Shown one piece after another: positions 33,676 through 43,082 of a stretch of DNA of 64,000 nucleotides. The notes below the pieces were generated by a model. That model saw nothing but the letters and a program-made list of their open reading frames with translations, ran no database searches and was not told the origin of the DNA. Numbering within the stretch: the stretch's first letter is position 1; each line of letters opens with the position of its first letter. Location: positions 1 through 64,000 of the forward strand of contig CAIPEB010000189.1 of the NCBI GenBank assembly GCA_903863885.1, in the 5' to 3' direction. The DNA comes from an uncultured Planctomycetaceae bacterium (GTDB lineage: Bacteria > Planctomycetota > Planctomycetia > Pirellulales > Pirellulaceae). The position numbers and the translations under genes were made by a program.

Positions 33676-34347
33676 TCACTTCGGCAGATATGGGCGAACT
33701 CGTTCGACGAGCAGCCTGTAGCCGTCCGCGTTCAGGTGCAGTTTGTCTTCGACGAAGAGTTCCGGCCGCGGCTGCCCGTCGGGCCCCAGCGTCAGCGTGT
33801 CGCAGTCGATGTACGCGGTGTCCGGGGTCTGTTTCGCGAATTCACCGATCAGGGAATTCAGTTTCTTTTCCCGATCGACGTTCTTCCAGCGGGCGACCGT
33901 CGGCGCCACGCCGATGTAGACGATCGGGACATTGGGGAGTTTCCGGCGGACTTTCGCCACGAATTCCCGGAAATCCGCGAAGACCTGCTCCGGCGACTTG
34001 CCGCTGTTGATGTCGTTGCTGCCGGCCCGCAGGAAGATCATGCCGGGCTCGTACGGAAAGATCATGCGTTCGGCGTAATACGTCGAGTCGCAGATCTGAT
34101 TTCCGCCGAAGCCGCGGTTGATGACCGAGTGGTTTGGGAAGTCCGCGGCAAGCGTCTTCCAGCGGACGATCGTGGAGGAACCGACGAAAAGCACCGCGCC
34201 CCTGGGAGGCGGATTCTTCCTGTCGGCTTTCTCAAAGGCCGCAACGTCCTTCTCCCACCGCGCGTAGTCGTGCTCGGCCGCCGCACAGCGGTTCCACGGC
34301 GCCAGCGCGATCAGGATCGTGCACGCAAGGACATCGGTTCGTCTCAT
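33676..34347 (-). CDS. secreted SGNH/GDSL-type hydrolase
   Basis: A 223-residue protein read from the ATG at 34347 with a signal peptide (VLACTILIALAPWNRCAAAE). SGNH blocks are present: FVGSSTIVRW (block I with Ser), NRGFGGNQ (block II Gly), RAGSNDIN (block III Asn) and DKLHLNADGY (block V, Asp and His). The family hydrolyses esters of acylated sugars, lipids or pectin-type polysaccharides. The start lies 19 bases after the stop of the histidine kinase, so the two genes are likely co-transcribed and the kinase may report on the substrate of this esterase. Confidence 0.87.
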   Translation of the reverse strand: MRRTDVLACTILIALAPWNRCAAAEHDYARWEKDVAAFEKADRKNPPPRGAVLFVGSSTIVRWKTLAADFPNHSVINRGFGGNQICDSTYYAERMIFPYEPGMIFLRAGSNDINSGKSPEQVFADFREFVAKVRRKLPNVPIVYIGVAPTVARWKNVDREKKLNSLIGEFAKQTPDTAYIDCDTLTLGPDGQPRPELFVEDKLHLNADGYRLLVERVRPYLPK

Positions 34348-34366
34348 CAATAGCCGCCTCACTTGC

Positions 34367-35866
34367 TCAGCGGGTGCGTTGCAGAATGCGTTCGATATCC
34401 TGCGGCGCGCAAGGCTTGACGATGTGCTCGTCAAATCCCGCGTCAAAGACCGCCTGGCGATCGGATGGAAGACCATAGCCGGTCAGGGCAATCAGACGAG
34501 GCTCGTGTTCGCGGTGCAGCGAACGGAAGCGGCGTGCGATCTCGTAGCCGTCGAGACCGGGCAATCCGATGTCGATTATGGCCACGTCGAAATCGTTGGT
34601 CTTCAGCGTTTCCAGACCTGCAATGCCGTCCTCCGCGACCCGCACATGGTGCCCGTCAAGTTGCAGCAGCGCCTGCAGCATCGTCCGACTGTCGGCATTG
34701 TCTTCGACGATCAGAATCCGCGCGTGGGACGCGTTGTGACTGTCGTCGCGGCGCAACGTCCGCGCGGCCGCTTCCGCAGTGAACTGCGGCAACCGGACGA
34801 TGAACTCGCTGCCCTTGCCCTGCCCCTCACTGCGGGCGCTGACCGTCCCGCCGTGCAGTGCGACAAGCATGCGGACCAGCGTCAGGCCGACGCCCATGCC
34901 GCCGTCCTGACGGTCGCGGCTCCCGTCGACCTGCTCGAACAGATCGAATACGCTTTCCAGCTGATCGGGCGGAATACCGCGCCCGTTGTCCCAGACCCGC
35001 AGCACGAATTCGTCCTGCTCGAGATGGGCCGACACGCCGATTCGGCCGCCCGGCGGGGTGTACTTCGAGGCGTTGGTCAGCAGATTGACCTGGACCTGCT
35101 GTAAACGGGAAGGGTCGCCCTTGACCATCATGCGATCCTGGCCGAGGTGGACCTCGAGCGTCTGGCCCCGCTCCTCGCACTTGGGCCGGATCAGCTTGAC
35201 GGCATTGCGGAGGATCTCGCACAGGTCGACGACTTCGCGGCGTATTTGGATCTTGCCCTGCATGGCGCGGGAAACGTCCAGCAGATCTTCAAGCAGAAAA
35301 GACATCTGCGAAGCCTGCCGCTCGATGACCGCGAGTGCTTCCCGGAAGGACCCGTGCTTGGCCGGTGCCCGCTTGACGATGTACGCAGCGTTCAGGATCG
35401 CCCCCAGCGGATTTCGGAGTTCGTGCGAGAGCATCGCCAGAAACGTCTCCCGCTGACTGGCCGCCTTGCGAGCATCGGCCTCGGCGCGCTTTTGGTTCGT
35501 AATGTCCCGCGCCATGTGGACGCAGCCCACGATCCGACCTTCGCCGTCGGTCAACGGCGAAACCGAAACCAGAAACGTCCCCCCCAATCGATCATCTTCG
35601 ATTTCGCTCGTATGCTCCCTGCCGTCGCGCAGCATCGCCAGGTGGGGACAATAGCCGGGAGGCGAGTCCGTTCCGTGAATCACCTTGTAGCACAACTTGC
35701 CGGGAAGATCGTCCCGATCGCAGCCAAGTCGCTCGGCCATTGCGCGATTGACGCGCACGATCCGGTGTTCCAGATCCAGGATCGCCATCAGGTCCGGGAT
35801 GGCGTCAAACGCTCGCTCGAGCTCTTCGCTCAATGAACCGGCAACGCTGCGGGCTCCGTCCATCAA
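34367..35866 (-). CDS. hybrid histidine kinase (PAS, HisKA, HATPase, receiver)
   Basis: A 499-residue protein with no membrane segment or signal, so it senses something in the cytoplasm. Order: PAS domain (15-128), HisKA with phospho-acceptor H148 in AMLSHELRNPLG, HATPase_c (about 250-362) with N-box NLLTNASKYT and G-boxes DNGRGIPP and GMGVGL, and a C-terminal receiver (382-497) with D432 in IIDIGLPGLDG and K484. The PAS contains C59, C73 in KLCYKVIHGTDSPPGYCPH, a Cys pair that often binds a metal or heme-type ligand in such PAS folds. It is expected to autophosphorylate and relay within itself or to a separate regulator. The SGNH hydrolase follows directly. Confidence 0.9.
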   Translation of the reverse strand: MMDGARSVAGSLSEELERAFDAIPDLMAILDLEHRIVRVNRAMAERLGCDRDDLPGKLCYKVIHGTDSPPGYCPHLAMLRDGREHTSEIEDDRLGGTFLVSVSPLTDGEGRIVGCVHMARDITNQKRAEADARKAASQRETFLAMLSHELRNPLGAILNAAYIVKRAPAKHGSFREALAVIERQASQMSFLLEDLLDVSRAMQGKIQIRREVVDLCEILRNAVKLIRPKCEERGQTLEVHLGQDRMMVKGDPSRLQQVQVNLLTNASKYTPPGGRIGVSAHLEQDEFVLRVWDNGRGIPPDQLESVFDLFEQVDGSRDRQDGGMGVGLTLVRMLVALHGGTVSARSEGQGKGSEFIVRLPQFTAEAAARTLRRDDSHNASHARILIVEDNADSRTMLQALLQLDGHHVRVAEDGIAGLETLKTNDFDVAIIDIGLPGLDGYEIARRFRSLHREHEPRLIALTGYGLPSDRQAVFDAGFDEHIVKPCAPQDIERILQRTR

Positions 35867-35926
35867 TCTTACTCCTGAGGCCGACGAGCTAGCGAATCCC
35901 GCGCTTGCTCTCGATGAGGAAGTCTG

Positions 35927-35954
35927 ATTGTAGGAACAAATGCGGAGTGGTCAA
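35927..35954 (-). promoter_or_regulatory. promoter of the histidine kinase operon
   Basis: On the minus strand TTGACC (35954-35949), a 16-base spacer and TACAAT (35932-35927) form a good sigma-70-like promoter about 60 bases before the kinase start at 35866. It would transcribe kinase and SGNH hydrolase together. Confidence 0.55.
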
Positions 35955-36070
35955 CAATGGGGGAGCACCGGGGAAAAATGTCGCAGCGTTGTCGCATCAC
36001 ATCCGCGCGCGCAATGCCACACGATGCGGAATCGGCCGTTGCTTTCGACCGGCATTCCGCGCCCGGCACC

Positions 36071-36973
36071 TCAGTTTTCGCGGCCGTGCTTCGAGAAGAA
36101 ATCCCAGATGATCTCGTTGGCGGAGATATCCCGCGTGGACTTGCCGAGAAATGCAGGACCGCTGCGCCCGGGCCACGTGTGCCCGCCCCCTTCGACCTTG
36201 ATGAAGACGACCATCGGCTTGCCGTCCGCAGTCCTGTACTCGATCCGTTCGGCCCGCGTGCCGTCGTCCTGAGTGTCGGGACAGGACTCCGTCACCGGCG
36301 CGCCGGTGCATCCGTCGACACGAGTCCAGAAACGAATCGTTTCGTCCACAGAGACGAAGTCAAACGAGTCCGAGGTTTCTTCCGGCGGGCCCGACAGGGG
36401 AACCACGCGATCCGCAGTCCCGTGCAGATGCAGTACCGGAACCGGCCTTGGCGGCGCAGGCAGACCGCGCGCCATCGTTCCGGCCACGGACGCCACTGCG
36501 GAAATACGGTCCGACAATTCGGCGGCCAACCGGTAGCACATCATACCGCCGTTGGACATCCCCGCTGCGAACACGCGGCGAGGGTTGATCGTCAGCGTCC
36601 CGGCCAGATCATCGATCAGCCGCGCCGTCATCGCCACGTCGTCGGGAAGGGACTCGACCAGCGAACCCTTCAGCGAGCCGGCATTGAACACGCGGAACAC
36701 GCCGCTCCCCGTCCCCTCCGGGTAAGCCACAACAAAGCCGGCCCGATCGGCCGTCTCGCTCATCCCGCAAAGCTCCTTGATCGTGTCGTAATTGGTCCCG
36801 AATCCGTGGAACACGAGCACCAGCGGAAATCCTCCCGGCGGCGCGGCCTGCGGCGGCACATGAACCTGGTAGGGACGCTGGCCGCCGTTGACGTCAAGGA
36901 CTCGCTTGTGATCGCCCGGCGGCAAGGGAGCAGCCGCGATCACGACACACGCCATCGCGCAAAAGAAACTCAT
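36071..36973 (-). CDS. PHB-depolymerase-like alpha/beta hydrolase (esterase), secreted
   Basis: A 300-residue protein starting at the ATG at 36973 (GAGG lies just upstream), with a signal peptide (SFFCAMACVVIAAAPLPPG). The alpha/beta-hydrolase core is LpqC/PHB-depolymerase-like: PLVLVFHGFGTNYDTIKEL with the oxyanion HG, nucleophile S140 in AAGMSNGGMM, acid D188 in HGTADRVVP and H265 in GGGHTWPG. The family includes feruloyl and acetylxylan esterases as well as PHB depolymerases; secretion and the neighbouring glycosidases favour a polysaccharide esterase. It is followed by no obvious partner; the SDR gene upstream is 48 bases away on the same strand. Confidence 0.88.
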   Translation of the reverse strand: MSFFCAMACVVIAAAPLPPGDHKRVLDVNGGQRPYQVHVPPQAAPPGGFPLVLVFHGFGTNYDTIKELCGMSETADRAGFVVAYPEGTGSGVFRVFNAGSLKGSLVESLPDDVAMTARLIDDLAGTLTINPRRVFAAGMSNGGMMCYRLAAELSDRISAVASVAGTMARGLPAPPRPVPVLHLHGTADRVVPLSGPPEETSDSFDFVSVDETIRFWTRVDGCTGAPVTESCPDTQDDGTRAERIEYRTADGKPMVVFIKVEGGGHTWPGRSGPAFLGKSTRDISANEIIWDFFSKHGREN

Positions 36974-37021
36974 AGTCGCCTCATCGGACACACATTCGCC
37001 GGCCGCGGATGCGCACGCGAT

Positions 37022-37831
37022 TCACGAGGGCCACAGCTGTGATCCGCCATCGACGCGCAACACCTGCCCCGTAACGAAATCGCCGAGCGGGCCGGCGAAG
37101 AACTCGACGACACGGGCAACTTCGTCCACCATTGCGATCCGGTCCAGCGTGCCCTCTTCGGCTAATCGCTTCGGATCGACGTGCCGCGTTCCGAGAAAGC
37201 GGCCGGTCCGCGTATCGCCCGGGGCCAGGCTGTTCACGGTGATATTGTATTCGCGCAGCTGGGCAGCGAGGCACCGCGTGTAATGCACCACCGCGGCTTT
37301 TGAGGTGGCGTAGATCACGCTTGCTTCGATGCCCTTGAACGCCGCAATCGAACTGATCGTGACAATGCGACCCGAGCGCCGCTCCATCATCGCCCGAGCG
37401 ACCTGCCGGCACACGAGAATTGTGCTGAGCAGGTTGCGGTCGAGCACCGCGCGGACATCGATCTCCTTGACAAAAACTCCGTCGTTTGGATCGGGCTTGC
37501 CGCCCGCGGCAGCGATGTCTCCGCCCGCATTGTGAACGAGAATGTCGATCGGGCCCAGTTCCGCGGCCACGGTGCCGGCCACTCGCTCGACATCCTCCGC
37601 GACGGTCAGGTCGCCCAGCACGCGCATGGTGCGCACGTTGTGAACTTCTGCGACTTCACGCGCCGTGTCCGTCAGCGTGGTACCCTCGCCGTATTCGGCG
37701 GGGCCGTGCTCGCGCATCCCGTGTATGCCGACCGCGCAGCCGCAGGCGGCCAGTCGTTCCGCAAATGCGCGGCCGAGTCCGCGGCCGGCACCGGTGACCA
37801 ATGCCACTTTACCGGAGAGCATTCGATCCAT
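37022..37831 (-). CDS. SDR-family oxidoreductase (FabG-like)
   Basis: A 269-residue cytoplasmic enzyme started at the ATG at 37831; another ATG three codons later is equally possible. Classical SDR features: NAD(P) loop TGAGRGLGRA (13-22), NAGG at 101-104, N134-like helix residue in DRNLLST, catalytic S161, Y174 and K178 in YATSK, and the closing FVTGQVLRVDGGS. It oxidises or reduces an alcohol or keto group; the substrate is not predictable. An unusual insertion HGMREHGPAEYGEGTTL sits after strand 2. It stands upstream of the esterase gene on the same strand. Confidence 0.9.
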   Translation of the reverse strand: MDRMLSGKVALVTGAGRGLGRAFAERLAACGCAVGIHGMREHGPAEYGEGTTLTDTAREVAEVHNVRTMRVLGDLTVAEDVERVAGTVAAELGPIDILVHNAGGDIAAAGGKPDPNDGVFVKEIDVRAVLDRNLLSTILVCRQVARAMMERRSGRIVTISSIAAFKGIEASVIYATSKAAVVHYTRCLAAQLREYNITVNSLAPGDTRTGRFLGTRHVDPKRLAEEGTLDRIAMVDEVARVVEFFAGPLGDFVTGQVLRVDGGSQLWPS

Positions 37832-38001
37832 GGCCCAACCTCGCAGCGCTGTGGGTTGAATATTGTCGGTCGAAATTCGGGTTCCGAACAGCAGCCGCGG
37901 GTGGTGCGTCCACCCGCGGGCTCTCGATGGCAAAGGGAAATGAACCGACCTCACGCCGGCGCCGGGCCGAAACCGTCTCGACCGGCGCGCGATGACGTGC
38001 T

Positions 38002-40035
38002 TCATTTCTCCAGCAGGATTCGATCCAGTCCGAACATGTAACTCTTGACGGCCTTGTCGTTGGCTCCAACGATCTCGACCGTCAGGCGATGCTCCCCCGC
38101 GCCGAGCTGATGCCGCCCGAAGTTCACCGGATCGGTGCGGAACACCTGGGGATTGAACAGATCGATCCGTTCGCCGAGCTTCTTGCCGTCCAGCCAGAGC
38201 TGAACGATGCCGTAATCGACGGCCTTGGTGAAGACGCCCCGCACGTTGTATTCGCCCGCTTCGGAGACCTTCAGCACGATATCGAGCTTGTCGCCCGGCT
38301 TGGCGTCTGTCCACCACAACTGGTCGTCGTTGTGCCACGGTCCTTTGTAGCCGGTCATGGCCTGCGTCTGGATGACTCCCGGCGGAGTGCCGGCGATCTT
38401 GTACCCGCCTGCCTCGAGCGGCGGCGTGTCGTAGTAGTCATGACGCTGATCAACAGGGACTGCGCCGTACGGGTCCGTGCCGCCGGGCGCGAGGTACCAG
38501 GCAACGGTGGCTGCGTATATCGTGCCCATTTCCTCGGTTCGATAGTACTTTTCGATGCAGCCCTCGAACGAATCCTGGAACGGAATATTGTCGAGCACGT
38601 GCCATCGCAGCACGGATTGATGCCCCCGATTGCCCGAAGTCATCGTCTGAGCGTGATATGCCTGCTGGAACAGCCCCGGATTGCACCAGGCGTACCCGAA
38701 GTAATCTTCGCTTCCCGTTCCGATCGTCGACGGAAATTTCTCGCCGTCCACGAAGAACTTCTCGTCGCCCTCGCCCCACCAGCCGCCGCGCGGATTCCAC
38801 ACGTGCAGCATCACGCCGCAGAAGCGGCCGCGTCCCTTGGTCTGCAACAGGACCCAGTCGGGCCAGCGGTCTTTCGGAAGCGTCTGGGCGTCGCGGTGCC
38901 ACTTGCAGTGAAAATACCCCAACTGCTCGAACGGACGCTCCAGCGGAGCGTGGGTCAATTCAAACCGTCCCGAGTGGGCGACCGTATCCTCGTTGATCAA
39001 TTCAATGTGCGCCCGCTTCTTGAACGGCATGTACCAGAATGCGTAGCCGCCCTCTTCGGTAATGCCGGTCATCAGGCTTCGGTACTTATTCAGGCCGGGA
39101 GCCGTCCCCATGAAGTCGCCTACGGGACACCAGACGGCCGGTTCCTTTTCGTCATCCCACGTGATCTTCAGCACGAGCTTTCGCACCGCGGCCATCTCCC
39201 GGGAGCGGTCGCCGAATGAAGCAACTCCCCGCAGCGAGACGATCGCCCGCGGACCCTCGAGCGTCATGCTTGCCGACGCCCCCGGCTGAACGGTGATCTC
39301 CTCGGCAATGGTCTCGCTGCCGGGAACCACTCGAGGAGGGCGAGTACCCATTCCGCTGGCGAAGTACTCGTTGATCTTGCCGATCTGCTCGGCGTGCGAC
39401 GCGACAAGCGGCTGGCAGAACGTGGGGACTTTCGTACCCGCGGCGAACGTGGAATAGACGAAGTGATAGTAGTTTCCCCACTTCGGGTCGCCCACGACCT
39501 TGCAGGATTTCTGGTAAGGGATCGGCAGGTACAGGTTCTGGCCGCTGCAGCCCGCCCGGTTCAAGTCGTACGAGAGAGCCGGGTAATTGAAGGGAGGTTT
39601 GTCGCCGCTGAAATAGTCGCGGAACGGCATGTCGATCGCGGGCTGTTCCTGGCCGTCGAGATAGATCTTGACATGCCCTGCGAGCGCCTGGGCCGACCAG
39701 ATGCGCCAGATGCAGCCGGGGCCCTCCATTTCGGCCATGACGATTCCATCGCCTTCCTTGCGGATGAACCCCGGACCGTCATTATTGGCATCCCAGTTCA
39801 CATACTTCTTCGAGTCCGCGTCATAGCGGCTGGCGCGGTCCCAGCTGGACCACTGCCGACAGGTCTCGCCCGCCGCCGGCAGCACGGCGAGTTGAGTGAC
39901 GTCGGTCATTCGCTGCAGCAGATCCGCATACGAGTAAGTCTGCTCGCCGCGGATCGTACCGCAGCAAAGCACGACCGCGACCACCAGGAACCAATGCAGC
40001 ATATGCGGCCGCATCCGCAGGCATTGTCTCATCAT
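38002..40035 (-). CDS. GH172-family (DUF2961) secreted glycosidase
   Basis: A 677-residue protein read from the ATG at 40035 (GGGAG upstream), with a signal peptide (WFLVVAVVLCCGTIRGEQ). The DUF2961 beta-sandwich core is marked by YVNWDANNDGPGFIRKEG, MEGPGCIWRIWSA and GEGDEKFFVDGEKFPSTIG. The two probable catalytic acids are E422 (GEGDE) and E443 (GTGSEDYFG), 21 residues apart, the spacing I recall for the two acids of the characterised bifidobacterial difructose/arabinofuranosidase. A C-terminal carbohydrate-binding-like domain (540-677) includes NVRGVFTKAVDYGIVQLWLDG. GH172 members act on D-arabinofuranose or fructofuranose linkages. With the GH127 gene it suggests use of arabinose-containing glycans. 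Confidence 0.88.
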   Translation of the reverse strand: MMRQCLRMRPHMLHWFLVVAVVLCCGTIRGEQTYSYADLLQRMTDVTQLAVLPAAGETCRQWSSWDRASRYDADSKKYVNWDANNDGPGFIRKEGDGIVMAEMEGPGCIWRIWSAQALAGHVKIYLDGQEQPAIDMPFRDYFSGDKPPFNYPALSYDLNRAGCSGQNLYLPIPYQKSCKVVGDPKWGNYYHFVYSTFAAGTKVPTFCQPLVASHAEQIGKINEYFASGMGTRPPRVVPGSETIAEEITVQPGASASMTLEGPRAIVSLRGVASFGDRSREMAAVRKLVLKITWDDEKEPAVWCPVGDFMGTAPGLNKYRSLMTGITEEGGYAFWYMPFKKRAHIELINEDTVAHSGRFELTHAPLERPFEQLGYFHCKWHRDAQTLPKDRWPDWVLLQTKGRGRFCGVMLHVWNPRGGWWGEGDEKFFVDGEKFPSTIGTGSEDYFGYAWCNPGLFQQAYHAQTMTSGNRGHQSVLRWHVLDNIPFQDSFEGCIEKYYRTEEMGTIYAATVAWYLAPGGTDPYGAVPVDQRHDYYDTPPLEAGGYKIAGTPPGVIQTQAMTGYKGPWHNDDQLWWTDAKPGDKLDIVLKVSEAGEYNVRGVFTKAVDYGIVQLWLDGKKLGERIDLFNPQVFRTDPVNFGRHQLGAGEHRLTVEIVGANDKAVKSYMFGLDRILLEK

Positions 40036-40197
40036 GTTGCTCCCGTCATGGACAAATGGCTGTTCGAAACCGCCGAGGGTCTTTTGTGGCAGCGAGTCCC
40101 CTCTCACGGATGCCGGCAGGGGATTCGCCTGACTCTGAAACGTGGCGCCATTGTAGCGTGGGCCGGTGCTGCGTTCATCGCAGCGGCCGGCGCGCAG

Positions 40198-40233
40198 AAA
40201 AAAACCTCCCGCGCGTGCGTGCCGCAGGAGGTT
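40198..40233 (-). terminator. rho-independent terminator of metK
   Basis: On the minus strand AACCTCC (40233-40227) pairs with GGAGGTT (40209-40203), and the stem is followed by a run of five T (40202-40198). It lies 38 bases after the metK stop. Confidence 0.8.
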
Positions 40234-40270
40234 GGTTCTTTAAGTTGGAGTCGGACGAAACCTGCTGGTG

Positions 40271-41449
40271 TCAGCTCTTCTTGACGCCGGCCAGTTTCGC
40301 CAGTTCGCCGGCGCGAGCCGTCGACTCCCAGGTGAATTCGGGTTCGCTGCGGCCGAAGTGCCCGCCGGCGGCCGTCATCCGATAGATGGGCCGACGGAGT
40401 TCCAGGTACTTGATGATGCCGCCCGGCGTCAGCGGAAAGAACTGCCGGATCAACTCGCAGATTCGGTCGTCCGGAATGTGGCCCGTGCCCTGCGTGTCCA
40501 CGTGCACGCTCACCGGCTCAGTCACGCCGATCGCGTACGCGATCTGGACTTCGCAGCTGTCAGCCAGACCGGCGGCCACGACGTTCTTGGCGACGTGACG
40601 AGCCATGTACGCAGCGCTGCGATCCACTTTGGTCGGATCCTTGCCGCTGAAAGCGCCACCGCCGTGTCGGCTCCAGCCGCCGTACGTATCGACGATGATC
40701 TTGCGCCCGGTCAACCCGCAGTCGCCGTGCGGTCCGCCGCGCACAAAGCGCCCGGTCGGATTGATGTGGTACTTGATGTCGCCGCGGTCGAGTTCGGCAG
40801 GCAGACACGGCTTGATGATCTTGTTGATCACGTAATCGCTGATCTGTTCGCGAGTGACGTCCGGCGCGTGCTGAGTCGACACAACGACCGTGTCGATCCG
40901 CACGGCCTTGCTGCCGTCGTATTCGATCGTCACCTGGCTCTTGCTGTCCGGCCGGAGCCACGAGACTTCGCCATTCTTGCGGGCTTCCGTGAGCCGGTTG
41001 AGCACGCGATGAGCCAGGGCAATCGGCAGCGGCATCAGTTCCGGGGTGTCCTTGCAGGCGAAACCGAACATCAGCCCCTGGTCGCCGGCGCCGATCTCCT
41101 TGCCGGCATCCGAGTTCTCGTCGACGCCCTGGGCAATGTCCGAACTCTGCTTGTCCAGCGATACCATGACCGCACACGTGTCGGCGCAAATCCCGTGCTC
41201 GTCGTCGGTGTAGCCGACTTCGCGAATGACATTGCGAACGATCGCCGGATAATCGACAACCGCTTTCGTGGTGATTTCGCCGGCGATGATTGCCAAACCC
41301 GTGGTGACGAGCGTTTCGCAGGCAACGCGGCTCATCGGATCTTGAGCGATCAGTGCATCGAGAATCCCATCGGAGATCTGGTCGGCCAGCTTGTCCGGAT
41401 GTCCCATGCTTACTGATTCGCTGGTGAACAGGTACCTGCCAGTTGCCAC
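40271..41449 (-). CDS. metK: S-adenosylmethionine synthetase
   Basis: A 392-residue cytoplasmic enzyme that makes S-adenosylmethionine from methionine and ATP. The GTG at 41449 is chosen because GAGGAG lies 9 bases upstream and the product begins [20 protein letters not shown], the standard MetK N-terminus with the ATP-binding H17. Other signatures: [53 protein letters not shown] (kept here as a whole motif for positions about 238-268, with key GDCGLTGRK) and [19 protein letters not shown]. Length is normal. A perfect -10 lies 170 bases upstream and a terminator follows, so it is monocistronic. The long leader shows no recognised SAM-riboswitch core. Confidence 0.97.
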   Translation of the reverse strand: MATGRYLFTSESVSMGHPDKLADQISDGILDALIAQDPMSRVACETLVTTGLAIIAGEITTKAVVDYPAIVRNVIREVGYTDDEHGICADTCAVMVSLDKQSSDIAQGVDENSDAGKEIGAGDQGLMFGFACKDTPELMPLPIALAHRVLNRLTEARKNGEVSWLRPDSKSQVTIEYDGSKAVRIDTVVVSTQHAPDVTREQISDYVINKIIKPCLPAELDRGDIKYHINPTGRFVRGGPHGDCGLTGRKIIVDTYGGWSRHGGGAFSGKDPTKVDRSAAYMARHVAKNVVAAGLADSCEVQIAYAIGVTEPVSVHVDTQGTGHIPDDRICELIRQFFPLTPGGIIKYLELRRPIYRMTAAGGHFGRSEPEFTWESTARAGELAKLAGVKKS

Positions 41450-41620
41450 TTGTCGTTGCTCCTCATTAGATCGGGGAAAAGTACGCCCAGGGGGCGCCGC
41501 TGCGATTCGAGACGGACTTCGTACCCGCGGGATCCACACAGGCGCCCGCAATTCGCCGGCCGGCCTGCAAGAACACAGACGAGCCCGAGCGACGCGTGAG
41601 GTTGCGAATACAATCCGAGT

Positions 41621-41648
41621 ATTATAGACGGGTTGGCCTGTTCAGCAA
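41621..41648 (-). promoter_or_regulatory. promoter of metK
   Basis: On the minus strand TTGCTG (41648-41643), 16 bases, then a perfect TATAAT (41626-41621). Transcription would start about 165 bases before the GTG, giving a long leader. Confidence 0.55.
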
Positions 41649-41683
41649 CTCGCCCATCCGGCGGGCGGCCGGAGGCGGGAGAC

Positions 41684-42892
41684 TCACTCCCCGGGCAATT
41701 TGTGGCCGAGTTCCTGGCGTTTGGTGGCCAGATAGTGGACGTTGTGCTCGTTGACCGGCGGCAGAATCGGCACCTGATCCACCACTTCCAGATCGAACCC
41801 GCCGTAGATAAAGGCGTCGGTCTTCTTGGGGTTATTGGTCAGCAGCCGGACCTTTCGCAGCCCCAGGTCCTTGAGGATCTGGATGCCGATTCCGTAGTCC
41901 CGACTGTCGGCCTTGTAGCCGAGCGCCATGTTCGCCTCGATTGTGTCCAGCCCGAGATCCTGCAGCGCATAAGCCTTGATTTTCTCGGCCAGACCGATGC
42001 CGCGGCCTTCCTGGGGCAGATAGACTACCGCCCCGTTCCCCTCGCTGCTGATCATCTGCAGCGCCATGTGCAGCTGGTCGCCGCAGTCACATCGCAGAGA
42101 CGAGATCAGGTCGCCCGTGAAGCAACTGGAGTGCAGCCGAACGAGCGGCTCACGGACCTGGGCCGGATCGCCGATGACGATGGCCAGCGGCTGGTCGTTC
42201 TCGTACTCGACCTTGTACACGATGAACAGGACCTGGCCGTAACGGGTGGCAAGCCGCGCTTCGGCCTGCCGCGAGATGAGCTTCTCGCTCACGCGGCGAT
42301 ACCCGATCAACTGCTCGATCGAGATCATCTTGAGCTGGTGGCGTTCGGCGATTTCCGAAAGCTCGTCGCGACTGGCGCGGTCGCCGTTTTCGTTCAGAAT
42401 TTCCGACAGAACGCCCGCCGGCGCCAGTCCGGCCATGCGGGCCAGATCCACGGTGGCCTCGGTATGCCCGGCCCTCCGCAGCACCCCCCCCTCCTTGGCC
42501 AACAGCGGATACACGTGTCCCGGCCGGACGAAGTCCTTGGTGGTGCTCGTCGGATCGACAGCCGATCGGATTGTCTTGGCCCGCTCTGCCGCCGTGATGC
42601 CGGTCTTCGCGGTCCAGTGATCCACGGGCGTAAGAAAAGCCGTCTCCAGGGGCGTCGTATTGACGTCCACCACCGGCGTTAACTCCAGCCGCCTGGCCAC
42701 TTCCGGCAGGATCGGCATGCAGAGCTGCCCGCGGCCGCTCATGATGAAATTGATGTTTTCGGTCGTGGCCTTTTCCGCCGCGCAGATGTAGTCCCCCTCG
42801 TTCTCACGATCTTCGGCATCCACGACGATCACAACCTCGCCACGAGCGATGGCATCGACGGCGTCAGGAACGCTGGAATACTCACGAGACAT
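41684..42892 (-). CDS. ribBA: bifunctional DHBP synthase / GTP cyclohydrolase II
   Basis: A 402-residue riboflavin-biosynthesis enzyme started at the ATG at 42892. The N-terminal half (1-205) is 3,4-dihydroxy-2-butanone 4-phosphate synthase: [12 protein letters not shown] (metal/substrate acids), [18 protein letters not shown] and [15 protein letters not shown]. The C-terminal half (about 207-402) is GTP cyclohydrolase II, with zinc cysteines in [19 protein letters not shown] and [15 protein letters not shown]. It feeds riboflavin synthesis from ribulose 5-phosphate and GTP. No other rib gene is nearby. A promoter and a ~120-base leader precede it; no FMN-riboswitch core was recognised in that leader. 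Confidence 0.96.
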   Translation of the reverse strand: MSREYSSVPDAVDAIARGEVVIVVDAEDRENEGDYICAAEKATTENINFIMSGRGQLCMPILPEVARRLELTPVVDVNTTPLETAFLTPVDHWTAKTGITAAERAKTIRSAVDPTSTTKDFVRPGHVYPLLAKEGGVLRRAGHTEATVDLARMAGLAPAGVLSEILNENGDRASRDELSEIAERHQLKMISIEQLIGYRRVSEKLISRQAEARLATRYGQVLFIVYKVEYENDQPLAIVIGDPAQVREPLVRLHSSCFTGDLISSLRCDCGDQLHMALQMISSEGNGAVVYLPQEGRGIGLAEKIKAYALQDLGLDTIEANMALGYKADSRDYGIGIQILKDLGLRKVRLLTNNPKKTDAFIYGGFDLEVVDQVPILPPVNEHNVHYLATKRQELGHKLPGE

Positions 42893-43018
42893 GGGGGAAC
42901 ATGACCTTTCCCGAATCAGGGTGTCGAACTGGCTGCCCAGGAGACTTCCGTCCGCCCGATGCAGGTCGCAATCGATACGGTAACTCGCAGGACCTCTCCG
43001 GTGCAACCCAACGATGTT

Positions 43019-43048
43019 ATTATAGGGCTCGGTCGGCCGACTGCCCAA
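43019..43048 (-). promoter_or_regulatory. promoter of ribBA
   Basis: On the minus strand TTGGGC (43048-43043), an 18-base spacer and a perfect TATAAT (43024-43019) lie about 125 bases before the ribBA start. Confidence 0.45.
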
Positions 43049-43082
43049 GGAGCCCTTTCCGACCAAACCGTGGAACACCAAC

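Noticed and set aside
41450-41620. SAM riboswitch before metK
   Set aside because: No SAM-I, SAM-II or SAM/SAH core could be recognised in the leader; only a promoter and long leader are reported.
42893-43082. FMN riboswitch before ribBA
   Set aside because: The conserved RFN core and its multi-stem arrangement were not found in the leader.
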